Below are positions 1 through 6,068 of a stretch of 64,000 nt of DNA, piece by piece. The translations under genes were made by a program, and so were the position numbers. Positions within the stretch are counted from its first letter, which is position 1, and each line of letters opens with the position of its first letter. The notes below the pieces were generated by a model that saw only the letters and a program-made list of their open reading frames with translations, was not told where the DNA came from and made no database searches. Origin of the DNA: an uncultured Lachnoclostridium sp. (GTDB lineage: Bacteria > Bacillota > Clostridia > Lachnospirales > Lachnospiraceae); contig CAJMFH010000010.1 of the NCBI GenBank assembly GCA_905212635.1, positions 1 through 64,000 on the forward strand, written 5' to 3'.

Positions 1-2
1 AA

Positions 3-191
3 TTATCAAAGGGCTGGTCTGCTTACATTTTTCCGAAAAACAATTTACGCTATCTTTTCGCTGTAAATGGATTGACAAAGATATTAACAGATGGGATAAT
101 AAGGGTGGAGGTACCGGAATTCAGTAGATTTATCGAACGTTTAGAAGAACACTGGGAATGGTGTAAAGGAGGCGGCATAAATGGACAATGA
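3..191 (+). CDS. C-terminal fragment of an unknown protein (5' end outside window)
   Basis: An open frame enters from the left edge and runs 62 codons to a TGA at 189-191. Its last residues are charged and mildly helical (VEVPEFSRFIERLEEHWEW), which looks like real protein and not an antisense shadow. It overlaps the start of the next gene by 11 bases and contains that gene's ribosome binding site, an arrangement typical of translationally coupled genes. No domain is recognisable in so short a tail, so no function is proposed. Confidence 0.5.
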   Translation, partial: LSKGWSAYIFPKNNLRYLFAVNGLTKILTDGIIRVEVPEFSRFIERLEEHWEWCKGGGINGQ

Positions 192-744
192 ACTTTACGT
201 AAAAGCGTTGGCATTTGCCAATGAGAAACACGCCGGACAGACACGAAAAGACGGAGTTACCCCTTACATCGTGCATCCGATCGCGGTGGCGGAGCTTGTC
301 CGCAAGGCGGGATATGGGGAAAAATACCAGATTGCTGCCCTGCTGCATGATACCTTGGAAGATACGGATGCGACCGAAGAAGACCTCCGCATATTTGGGG
401 AGGATGTGGTGCGTGCGGTCAAACTCCTCACGCGCGCGAAAGGGGCAGACGAGAGCGAATATGTAAAGAACGTTCTGACTGATCCGATCGCCGCCGTTGT
501 AAAAAATGCAGACAAGATCAGTAACTTGTATGAGTCTGCGTTTTCCGGAAAAGTGGGGCATGCACGCGATGAGAAAATGACAAAATTTGCCAGAAAGTAT
601 ATTGCGAAGGCTAAGAAGTATTATGAACATAAATTTTCTCCGGCACTGGATGATGCGATTGAAAAAGTGGCTGCGCTGTTAGAGGAGGAATGCGTCAGAG
701 ACCGGCAGACACCAAATTATACGAGGGAAGAGATGAAACTATAG
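181..744 (+). CDS. Small HD-domain (p)ppGpp hydrolase-like protein
   Basis: A 187-residue protein of the RelA/SpoT hydrolase HD fold without synthetase or regulatory domains, the size of MESH1-like small alarmone hydrolases. The signature residues are in order: His17 and Arg22 in HAGQTRKDG, His32 in YIVHP, His56-Asp57 with Glu60-Asp61 in LLHDTLED, and Asp111 in NADKISNL. By family knowledge such proteins remove the 3'-pyrophosphate of (p)ppGpp using Mn2+ in the cytoplasm; a related nucleotide could be the true substrate. AAAGGAGG lies 8 bases before the ATG. It overlaps the preceding fragment and is followed by a short membrane peptide gene. Confidence 0.8.
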   Translation: MDNELYVKALAFANEKHAGQTRKDGVTPYIVHPIAVAELVRKAGYGEKYQIAALLHDTLEDTDATEEDLRIFGEDVVRAVKLLTRAKGADESEYVKNVLTDPIAAVVKNADKISNLYESAFSGKVGHARDEKMTKFARKYIAKAKKYYEHKFSPALDDAIEKVAALLEEECVRDRQTPNYTREEMKL

Positions 745-779
745 ATTCTTTGAAATATTATGTGGAGAAAGGAAGAAAT

Positions 780-947
780 ATGAAATTTGCACTGCTTGGA
801 GTTTTGTTTTTAGGGCTGGCAATTCTGTGTTATGATAAGCATTGCGACCGGCTGAAAGTGATATGCTATTATATCGCTATTGTATTTCTGGTTCTTGGGG
901 CAATTAATGTGATGGTTGGAGACTTTAGACTGATATTTGGACACTAA
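780..947 (+). CDS. Small two-helix membrane protein
   Basis: A 55-residue protein that is almost entirely two hydrophobic helices (residues about 2-17 and 27-47), joined by a short charged loop containing DKHCDR. I chose the ATG at 780 because GAAAGGAAGA stands just before it; the longer open frame back to 690 overlaps the HD gene and adds an unlikely polar extension. It lies 35 bases after the HD hydrolase gene and ends directly at a strong terminator, so the two are probably co-transcribed. I do not recognise a family. Confidence 0.6.
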   Translation: MKFALLGVLFLGLAILCYDKHCDRLKVICYYIAIVFLVLGAINVMVGDFRLIFGH

Positions 948-977
948 AAAAGGACTGCAACAGTCCTTTTTTAGTGT
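941..977. terminator. Bidirectional rho-independent terminator
   Basis: A perfect 17-bp inverted repeat with a 3-base loop (CAA). The outer arms are A-rich on the left and T-rich on the right, so it ends both the rightward membrane-peptide gene and the leftward secreted-protein gene at 992. Confidence 0.9.
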
Positions 978-991
978 CTATGATTTGAAAT

Positions 992-1468
992 TTATGATAA
1001 ATTACCATTTACATCACAGGTTAAGGTGACTTTGAGAGAATGGGATCCGATTAGTGTTGATCCAGAGTATTTTGAGCCGGTAGCTGAAGCGGTTGCAGTA
1101 TTTCCAGCTTTGGAAGAAGCTCTATTGCTTATTTTCCAAGAACCGGAATACGAAGTTGCAGAAACAGACGAACTAGTGCATTTGGAAGATTTTCCTTTCA
1201 CATAGGAAAAGTTTCCTGTAACAGTTACTGACCATAATTTAGCTCCTGAGCTAGATTTATAGGTTGTTGTTTTCTTTCCCGAGCGAGTTGATGAAGCAGT
1301 GCGCCCTAAGGAATGATACTGGATATCTTTTGTTGTAATAGTGGTTTCGTAATAACTGCCATCTGATAAATATTCTATGCTGCGTTGATTGGTAGCCGCA
1401 TTTGAAGTGTTTGCAGATGCGAAAGTGAACAGAGACAGTGTGATTAGAGTAATTAGTATACGTTTCAT
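992..1468 (-). CDS. Small secreted protein, last gene of the PadR unit
   Basis: A 158-residue protein with a signal peptide (KR, then a hydrophobic stretch to about residue 25, Ala-X-Ala-like site in NTSNAA). The mature part is rich in Ser, Thr and Gly with alternating hydrophobic residues, suggesting an all-beta sandwich, and has two cysteines (in SKCTSS near the middle and LTCDVN near the end) that could form a disulfide. The repeated SSS/ATA texture resembles a widespread unnamed clostridial exported family with a DGSY...TTI opening. It follows the DUF6120-like gene by 18 bases and the PadR gene, so it is probably one operon. The function is unknown; a bacteriocin, immunity or signalling role would be speculation. 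Confidence 0.65.
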   Translation of the reverse strand: MKRILITLITLSLFTFASANTSNAATNQRSIEYLSDGSYYETTITTKDIQYHSLGRTASSTRSGKKTTTYKSSSGAKLWSVTVTGNFSYVKGKSSKCTSSSVSATSYSGSWKISNRASSKAGNTATASATGSKYSGSTLIGSHSLKVTLTCDVNGNLS

Positions 1469-1486
1469 GATATGAAATTCCCCCTT

Positions 1487-1867
1487 TTATTTTATATACT
1501 CGATTGTAGTCTCTTCAATAGTTGGCATAGTTTCTGTGAATTCGCGATGTGCATTGTACAAAAATATATTCCAAGATATAAAAGCTATCATAATTGCGGA
1601 AATTAAAAATGTACAAACTACTTTGACATATTTTGCGAAGGAAAGTTTCCGAGAAAGATAGTCGGGATCAATGTTGGTAAGATACTGACTTACAATTTCC
1701 TCTGGTGAATTAAATTCATGTTCTAAATCAGCATAGGTATAATCCGGATTGGTAATACAAAATTCAGTGACATTTGACTGGATATCTTTGTAAAACCGTT
1801 TTTCATAACTTCCCCATACAGGAAGGATTGCACGGATTTTCTTCAGGTAGCGTTTCGAATCATTCAT
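1487..1867 (-). CDS. DUF6120-like membrane-anchored protein, PadR partner
   Basis: A 126-residue protein with a soluble helical N-terminal half (DSKRYLKKIRAILPVWG...) and one membrane helix at about residues 80-100, followed by a short acidic outer tail (TMPTIEETTIEYIK). The organisation matches the DUF1700/DUF6120 type of proteins commonly paired with PadR regulators. I chose the ATG at 1867 because GGAGGAAG sits 8 bases before it; a start seven codons upstream lacks a site. It overlaps the 3' end of the PadR gene by 8 bases, implying translational coupling. By analogy it may act as a membrane sensor or anti-regulator for the PadR protein. Confidence 0.65.
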   Translation of the reverse strand: MNDSKRYLKKIRAILPVWGSYEKRFYKDIQSNVTEFCITNPDYTYADLEHEFNSPEEIVSQYLTNIDPDYLSRKLSFAKYVKVVCTFLISAIMIAFISWNIFLYNAHREFTETMPTIEETTIEYIK

Positions 1868-2213
1868 TGGAATCTTCCTCCGATTCATTGTAGTTTAGTA
1901 TGCGTTCAATCGCCCGGTTTACGGTATAAAAACTTTCTAATAATTCACTAAGATACTCCTTCCCCTTTGGCTCTAAATGATAATAAACGCGTGTAAGCCG
2001 TTTTCCGACTTTGCGTTTTTCATCGGAAATATATCCTTTGTCTACTAGACGATAAAGGGTAGGATACATAGATCCTTCTGGAATGGTTAATATGTTTCCT
2101 GAACGTTCTTTGACAAGTTGCGAAATCTGATATCCATATAAATCGCTTTCTTGTAGTAAAGAAAGAACGAGAAGTTCCACCGACCCTTTTTTAAAAGTAT
2201 CTTGATTATTCAA
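1860..2213 (-). CDS. PadR-family transcriptional regulator
   Basis: A 117-residue protein with the PadR winged-helix: the N-terminal helix KGSVELLVLSLL, recognition region YGYQISQLV...IPEGSMYPTLYRLVDKGYI, a wing with KRLTRVYYHLEPKG, and a C-terminal dimerisation helix. The family represses transcription as a dimer, often its own operon and a neighbouring transporter or exporter. Here it lies back to back with the exported-peptide/ABC locus, and its promoter shares the intergenic space with that operon's promoter. It is therefore the likely regulator of both directions; this is inferred from position. Confidence 0.9.
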   Translation of the reverse strand: MNNQDTFKKGSVELLVLSLLQESDLYGYQISQLVKERSGNILTIPEGSMYPTLYRLVDKGYISDEKRKVGKRLTRVYYHLEPKGKEYLSELLESFYTVNRAIERILNYNESEEDSNE

Positions 2214-2252
2214 TTTGTAATAGACCGCCTTTCTAAAAAAGAAACTAAATAT

Positions 2253-2281
2253 ATAATAAAATAAAACTTATATAAAGTCAA
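2253..2281 (-). promoter_or_regulatory. Sigma-A promoter of the padR operon
   Basis: On the minus strand TTGACT (2281-2276) and TATTAT (2258-2253) are separated by 17 bases. It faces away from the plus promoter at 2305. The two -35 boxes lie in a perfect 7-bp inverted repeat (GTCAATA at 2277-2283, TATTGAC at 2303-2309), a plausible place for a dimeric repressor to control both. Confidence 0.7.
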
Positions 2282-2304
2282 TACCTTATTTGCCTAAATA
2301 GTTA

Positions 2305-2333
2305 TTGACAAAAATAAATAAAGTAAGTATAAT
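2305..2333 (+). promoter_or_regulatory. Sigma-A promoter of the exported-peptide operon
   Basis: TTGACA (2305-2310), a 17-base spacer, then TATAAT (2328-2333): a consensus promoter. Transcription would start near 2340, about 35 bases before the leader ORF. Confidence 0.85.
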
Positions 2334-2375
2334 AATATTGTAAATTAATAATTAAAATGTGAGGGAGGTGAAAGA

Positions 2376-2429
2376 ATGAATTCAAAATTGATTTTCACAG
2401 AAAAAATTGAAAAAGCGTTCTTTTCTTGA
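2376..2429 (+). CDS. Putative 17-residue leader peptide
   Basis: A short ORF (MNSKLIFTEKIEKAFFS) with one of the strongest ribosome binding sites in the window: GAGGGAGGTGAAAG directly before the ATG. It begins about 35 bases after a consensus promoter. Its last four codons and stop fall in the left arm of a perfect 14-bp inverted repeat (2414-2463). A very short, strongly initiated ORF ending inside a hairpin ahead of a structural gene suggests a regulatory leader, as in translational attenuation; a small bioactive peptide is also possible. There is no homology evidence. Confidence 0.5.
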   Translation: MNSKLIFTEKIEKAFFS

Positions 2430-2463
2430 TACATCGTTTTAGGTGATGGAAGAAAAGAACGCT
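2414..2463 (+). promoter_or_regulatory. 14-bp perfect hairpin overlapping the leader ORF stop
   Basis: Arms 2414-2427 and 2450-2463 are exactly complementary (AGCGTTCTTTTCTT and its reverse complement) with a 22-base loop. No T-run follows, so it is unlikely to be a simple terminator. A ribosome finishing the leader peptide would open the left arm. Confidence 0.7.
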
Positions 2464-2543
2464 CATGAATATATTTCACATATAAGTATACACGATTTGG
2501 GTGGAAAAAGCAAATTAATAACAAAAATTGGAGGTAAATATCT

Positions 2544-2903
2544 ATGAAGAAAATGATAAAGACACTTGGTGCAGTAACATTGGCTGTGTTGCTTTTAACA
2601 TGTTCTGTGTCTGCAATGACAAAATCACCTTTTGCAGATTCTTCTGCTACAATTACTAAAATTAGTGTTAGAGCATGGTTTAATTCAGGTTATAAGACTA
2701 CGGATAGTGATACAAAATATGGTGTAAAAAAGAATGCTTACATAAGACAGTGCTGGGTAAGAATTCAAGAAGGTTCTTATGATCAAAAAAGATTTAGTGG
2801 TTCTTATTCTAAGGAACAAAAAGCACAGGGGTCAGCATCGTTATCTTGTGTAAATAATCCATTTCAAGTTAGCACGGCAACATGGGGTTGGAAATATAAT
2901 TAA
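2544..2903 (+). CDS. Small exported protein, candidate lactococcin-972-like bacteriocin
   Basis: A 119-residue protein with a classical signal peptide (MKKMIK, hydrophobic core, likely cleavage after VSAM near residue 26). The mature part is polar and predicted beta-rich, with two cysteines (RQCWV and LSCVNN) and an aromatic end (TATWGWKYN). GGAGG stands 10 bases before the ATG. Lactococcin-972-type bacteriocins are secreted beta-sandwich peptides with aromatic C-termini whose genes precede a membrane protein and a MacB-like ABC ATPase; the gene order here is similar. Sequence similarity to lactococcin itself is weak by eye, so the assignment rests mainly on context. A secreted signal or cell-wall protein is the alternative. 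Confidence 0.55.
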   Translation: MKKMIKTLGAVTLAVLLLTCSVSAMTKSPFADSSATITKISVRAWFNSGYKTTDSDTKYGVKKNAYIRQCWVRIQEGSYDQKRFSGSYSKEQKAQGSASLSCVNNPFQVSTATWGWKYN

Positions 2904-2917
2904 ATGATAATTGTTTT

Positions 2918-2958
2918 TTGATGATTGAATCTTATATTATATAAGATTCAATCATCAA
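2918..2958 (+). terminator. 19-bp perfect hairpin between the exported protein and its ABC genes
   Basis: Arms 2918-2936 and 2940-2958 are fully complementary with a 3-base loop (TTA). A T-run precedes it and only a few T residues follow. It probably acts as a partial terminator or an mRNA 3'-end stabiliser, so the small exported protein would be made in excess of the exporter. Confidence 0.7.
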
Positions 2959-2988
2959 TTTACCATATTTTTGGAGTGTAATGATTGT

Positions 2989-4179
2989 ATGATTACTTTT
3001 GTATTAAAAGACATCAAACGAAACGGATTTTCTCTTTTGTGGAATACCATACAGCTCACGGCAGTTGCCCTGATCGCGATATATTTGCTGCAAGCCTTTT
3101 TTGATTACCGTCAGGTAGAACAGAAAATAAGCCAGATGACAGAACATACAGAGATTTATATGTTTCGGGATCAGACAGATGATGCGTCACTTGAAGAATT
3201 AATAAACGATAAAAAGAAATGTAAAAAAATGGCGGGAAATTATGAAATGTTACAAAGAAAATTACAGGAAAATTTTTTGCGTGTTAAGGCTTTTACGGCA
3301 GATGATTCTGTGGTCTTTCCGATGCACCGTGGGCAGAGAGGGGAGATTCGCAGGGCATTGAACCTATCCAAGGAGCAGGAGGAACTTTCGAGAATACAAG
3401 TGTCGGAGAACTTTTTTGATATTTATGGAATTCAATGGGAAGGAGATAGAGAGGCATTTGTTAAAGAAAAAACGGACGTAATACCAATTGTAGTGGGAGC
3501 GGATTTAAAAAAGTTATATCAGCTGCATGATATTCTTTATGATCAGCAGGCACAGAAATATGAGATTGTTGGTTTTATGGACAAAGATTCCTTTTATGTG
3601 GCACCGGGAAAGACACGGGAAAAGATCTGTCTGGATCAATCTGTTATTCAATATAACAGAGTAGACAAAGAAGATATATTTTGTTTGTGGGGATATTATG
3701 ATTCCACCTATTTTCTTACAGACGACATACAATTTCTGGAAGAAGAAACAGAGCAGCTGCGAGAGCAGCATTTGCTGGAATTAAGTGTAAATAATTATAC
3801 CAAACAAATGGATGCGATCCGCATTGATATGCAGGATCAGATCGTATTGATGGGAGGTATCATGCTTATTATACTGGCATTTTGCTTTGTGGCATTGACG
3901 GCAAATATTTTTCGTTTTATTAAAGAGCATAAGAGGGAATTTGCGATTCATCAGATGTGTGGAGCAAGGCGGAAAACGATTTGTATTCGAATATTAGTAC
4001 CGATGTGGGGCATGTATGCTGTTATGTGTGTGATTGCATTGGTGAAAGGTGGAAATACAAAGGCGGCATGGATTAGTATTTTGACTCTGGCGTGTTATAT
4101 GCTGGCGATCAGTTTGATTCCTTATATCTGTATGAGAAAAGATACCATCCGTGGGATGCTGCAAAAAACGTTGAATTAA
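2989..4179 (+). CDS. Divergent FtsX/MacB-like ABC permease, first subunit
   Basis: A 396-residue protein: one N-terminal membrane helix (about residues 12-30), a roughly 240-residue extracellular domain, and three helices in the last 110 residues, the FtsX/MacB half-permease layout. I use the ATG at 2989, which has GGAG 12 bases upstream; a TTG six codons earlier overlaps that site. The helix-3/4 connector contains the EFAIHQMCGARRKTI stretch, resembling the cytoplasmic coupling segment of FtsX proteins. It is followed by a second half-permease and an ATPase, so the three probably form one exporter or mechanotransmitter for the small exported protein upstream. Confidence 0.75.
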   Translation: MITFVLKDIKRNGFSLLWNTIQLTAVALIAIYLLQAFFDYRQVEQKISQMTEHTEIYMFRDQTDDASLEELINDKKKCKKMAGNYEMLQRKLQENFLRVKAFTADDSVVFPMHRGQRGEIRRALNLSKEQEELSRIQVSENFFDIYGIQWEGDREAFVKEKTDVIPIVVGADLKKLYQLHDILYDQQAQKYEIVGFMDKDSFYVAPGKTREKICLDQSVIQYNRVDKEDIFCLWGYYDSTYFLTDDIQFLEEETEQLREQHLLELSVNNYTKQMDAIRIDMQDQIVLMGGIMLIILAFCFVALTANIFRFIKEHKREFAIHQMCGARRKTICIRILVPMWGMYAVMCVIALVKGGNTKAAWISILTLACYMLAISLIPYICMRKDTIRGMLQKTLN

Positions 4180-4189
4180 GGGGGCTGTG

Positions 4190-5227
4190 ATGAGACGATT
4201 TTTTTACCGTTCCGGATTTATGATTGCGATTGAGGTCATGGTTTGTGCGTTGTTTGTATTGTGTGCCAATGCCATGATAAATGAAAGAAAAACATACCTT
4301 CCGATGGCGGAATTGGATGAAAATTACATGCTGTTTTTTCCTTCGTCCGGGGGAAATAATACAGTGGAAAAGATAAGATTAAAACTTCCGGAGGAGATGC
4401 AGTGCGCAGGATTGCGATTTGAAAAAGGGGCTGCCGTCGCGTCTGGGGTTACTATTATGACGGAAGAAGGAAGGTCATTTACTGAAGAAGACCGGGAGAC
4501 AAAAGCCAATGTATTGCTGCTTCGCGAAGACAATCTTCCGCTCTGTAAAAGGATAGACGGAAAGAGATATTATTCATTACGTGGGACGATGTATGAAGTG
4601 ATTGGTGTTTATTCGGATGGGGAGCGCAATGACAGCCGCTCCAATGAATATCTTGTCAATCTCTATGCCGCGGGGATAAGTAAAGAAGAGGATTGGGAAT
4701 ATGGATTTTTGGATGCACCGGAAAATGTTCAGAAAATGTTTGCTTCTTCCCTGCTAAAGCAAGGTTATACTTTTGCCGCAGGAGATCAGAGAAAGGAATA
4801 TTTTAACCGTAATGTGCAGACAAGTACCAAAGCGACACTAGCTATTTATGGTGTCGTGGCAGTGATCGTATTTGTCAATATTTTTTCGGCAATTGCTGTC
4901 TGGATGCGCGGGAGGAAAAAAGAAATTGTGATCCGCAAAATGGTTGGTGCAGAAAAGAGGCAGATTTTTGGCTGGCTGGTAAAAGATTTTATGATATTAG
5001 AAGGAATCAGTTTTACGATAGGAACGGCTATTGCCGGAGGACTTCTGGCAGTGTTGGCAAAGTATGAGTTTTCGCCATCGTGGATTGTGGTGTTTGGAAA
5101 AAGACTGGATCCTGTTGCCGCAGGAATTGCGGTTATCCCGGTTTTGGCCATCGGATTTGCAGTGATCAGTATTAAGGCAGGGTGGTATTTGAGACATGAG
5201 ATCATACAGATTATACGAAGTGAATAG
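4190..5227 (+). CDS. FtsX-like ABC permease, second subunit
   Basis: A 345-residue protein with an N-terminal helix (residues about 8-28), an extracellular domain, and three C-terminal helices, again FtsX topology. The coupling motif REIVIRKMVGAEKRQI-like (KKEIVIRKMVGAEKRQIF) is much closer to the family consensus than in the preceding subunit. Start at the ATG with AAGGGGG five bases before it; a GTG immediately upstream is too close to the site. It begins 10 bases after the first permease and ends 9 bases before the ATPase gene. Confidence 0.8.
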   Translation: MRRFFYRSGFMIAIEVMVCALFVLCANAMINERKTYLPMAELDENYMLFFPSSGGNNTVEKIRLKLPEEMQCAGLRFEKGAAVASGVTIMTEEGRSFTEEDRETKANVLLLREDNLPLCKRIDGKRYYSLRGTMYEVIGVYSDGERNDSRSNEYLVNLYAAGISKEEDWEYGFLDAPENVQKMFASSLLKQGYTFAAGDQRKEYFNRNVQTSTKATLAIYGVVAVIVFVNIFSAIAVWMRGRKKEIVIRKMVGAEKRQIFGWLVKDFMILEGISFTIGTAIAGGLLAVLAKYEFSPSWIVVFGKRLDPVAAGIAVIPVLAIGFAVISIKAGWYLRHEIIQIIRSE

Positions 5228-5236
5228 GAGGATAAA

Positions 5237-5902
5237 ATGTTAATCGAATTGGTAAATATAGGAAAAACATATCGAGATGGAACTCTCTCTTTTGAGGCAC
5301 TAAAAGATATTGATCTTTCCATCGAAGAGGGGGAGAGTATTGCGATCATGGGGGCTTCCGGATCGGGTAAATCGACACTGCTAAACATCCTTGGCGGCAT
5401 GGATAAGGCAAGCAGAGGAAAGTACTATCTGAAGGGAGAAGAGGTTAGTTCGTATTCCGAGAAGCAGATGGCGCAGATCCGGAATGAAATGTTTGGCTTT
5501 GTAATGCAGGATTTTGCCTTGATCGAACGTGAAACAGTGGAAAAAAATGTTGTTCTTCCCCTTTTGTATTCCAAGCGGTTCCGGCATCAGAAAAGAGAGC
5601 GGGTGGAGCAGGTTTTAAAAGAAGTAGGATTGTATGAAAAGCGGCAGCAGCTGGTGACAAAACTTTCCGGGGGACAAAGGCAGCGGGTGGCGATTGCCAG
5701 AGCACTTGTAAATGATGCTTCTGTGCTTTTGTGTGATGAACCGACGGGAGCGCTGGACCGGGCGACTGGTGATGAAATCATACACCAATTTATGAACCTT
5801 CATGCAAAGGGGAAGACGGTAATCATTGTAACTCATGATGAAATGGTAGCAAAACATTGTGAAAGAGTAATTCGGATCGTAGATGGAAAAATAGAATCAT
5901 AA
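5237..5902 (+). CDS. MacB/LolD-type ABC transporter ATPase, lactococcin-972-export type
   Basis: A 221-residue ATPase with Walker A GASGSGKST (about residues 39-47), Q-loop in FVMQDFALIERETVEKNV, signature LSGGQRQRVAIARAL, Walker B VLLCDEPTGALD and the H-loop IIVTHD. The Q-loop region FALI-ETV-EN resembles ATPases assigned to lactococcin-972-group export. TAGGAGG precedes the ATG. It is the last gene of the exporter operon and should energise the two FtsX-like subunits at the inner face of the membrane. Confidence 0.9.
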   Translation: MLIELVNIGKTYRDGTLSFEALKDIDLSIEEGESIAIMGASGSGKSTLLNILGGMDKASRGKYYLKGEEVSSYSEKQMAQIRNEMFGFVMQDFALIERETVEKNVVLPLLYSKRFRHQKRERVEQVLKEVGLYEKRQQLVTKLSGGQRQRVAIARALVNDASVLLCDEPTGALDRATGDEIIHQFMNLHAKGKTVIIVTHDEMVAKHCERVIRIVDGKIES

Positions 5903-6068
5903 TATTGCCGTTCATTCTCTGCCTATTACCGATTGTCACAAAATTTTATCACTTATCACAAAAAAATTCCATTATATTGAAAATTATGGTATACTTATAA
6001 ATAACACAAATGACGACATAAAACTACTTTGTGATACGGTACCAAAAGTGTGGGAAAGGAAGAAAATT

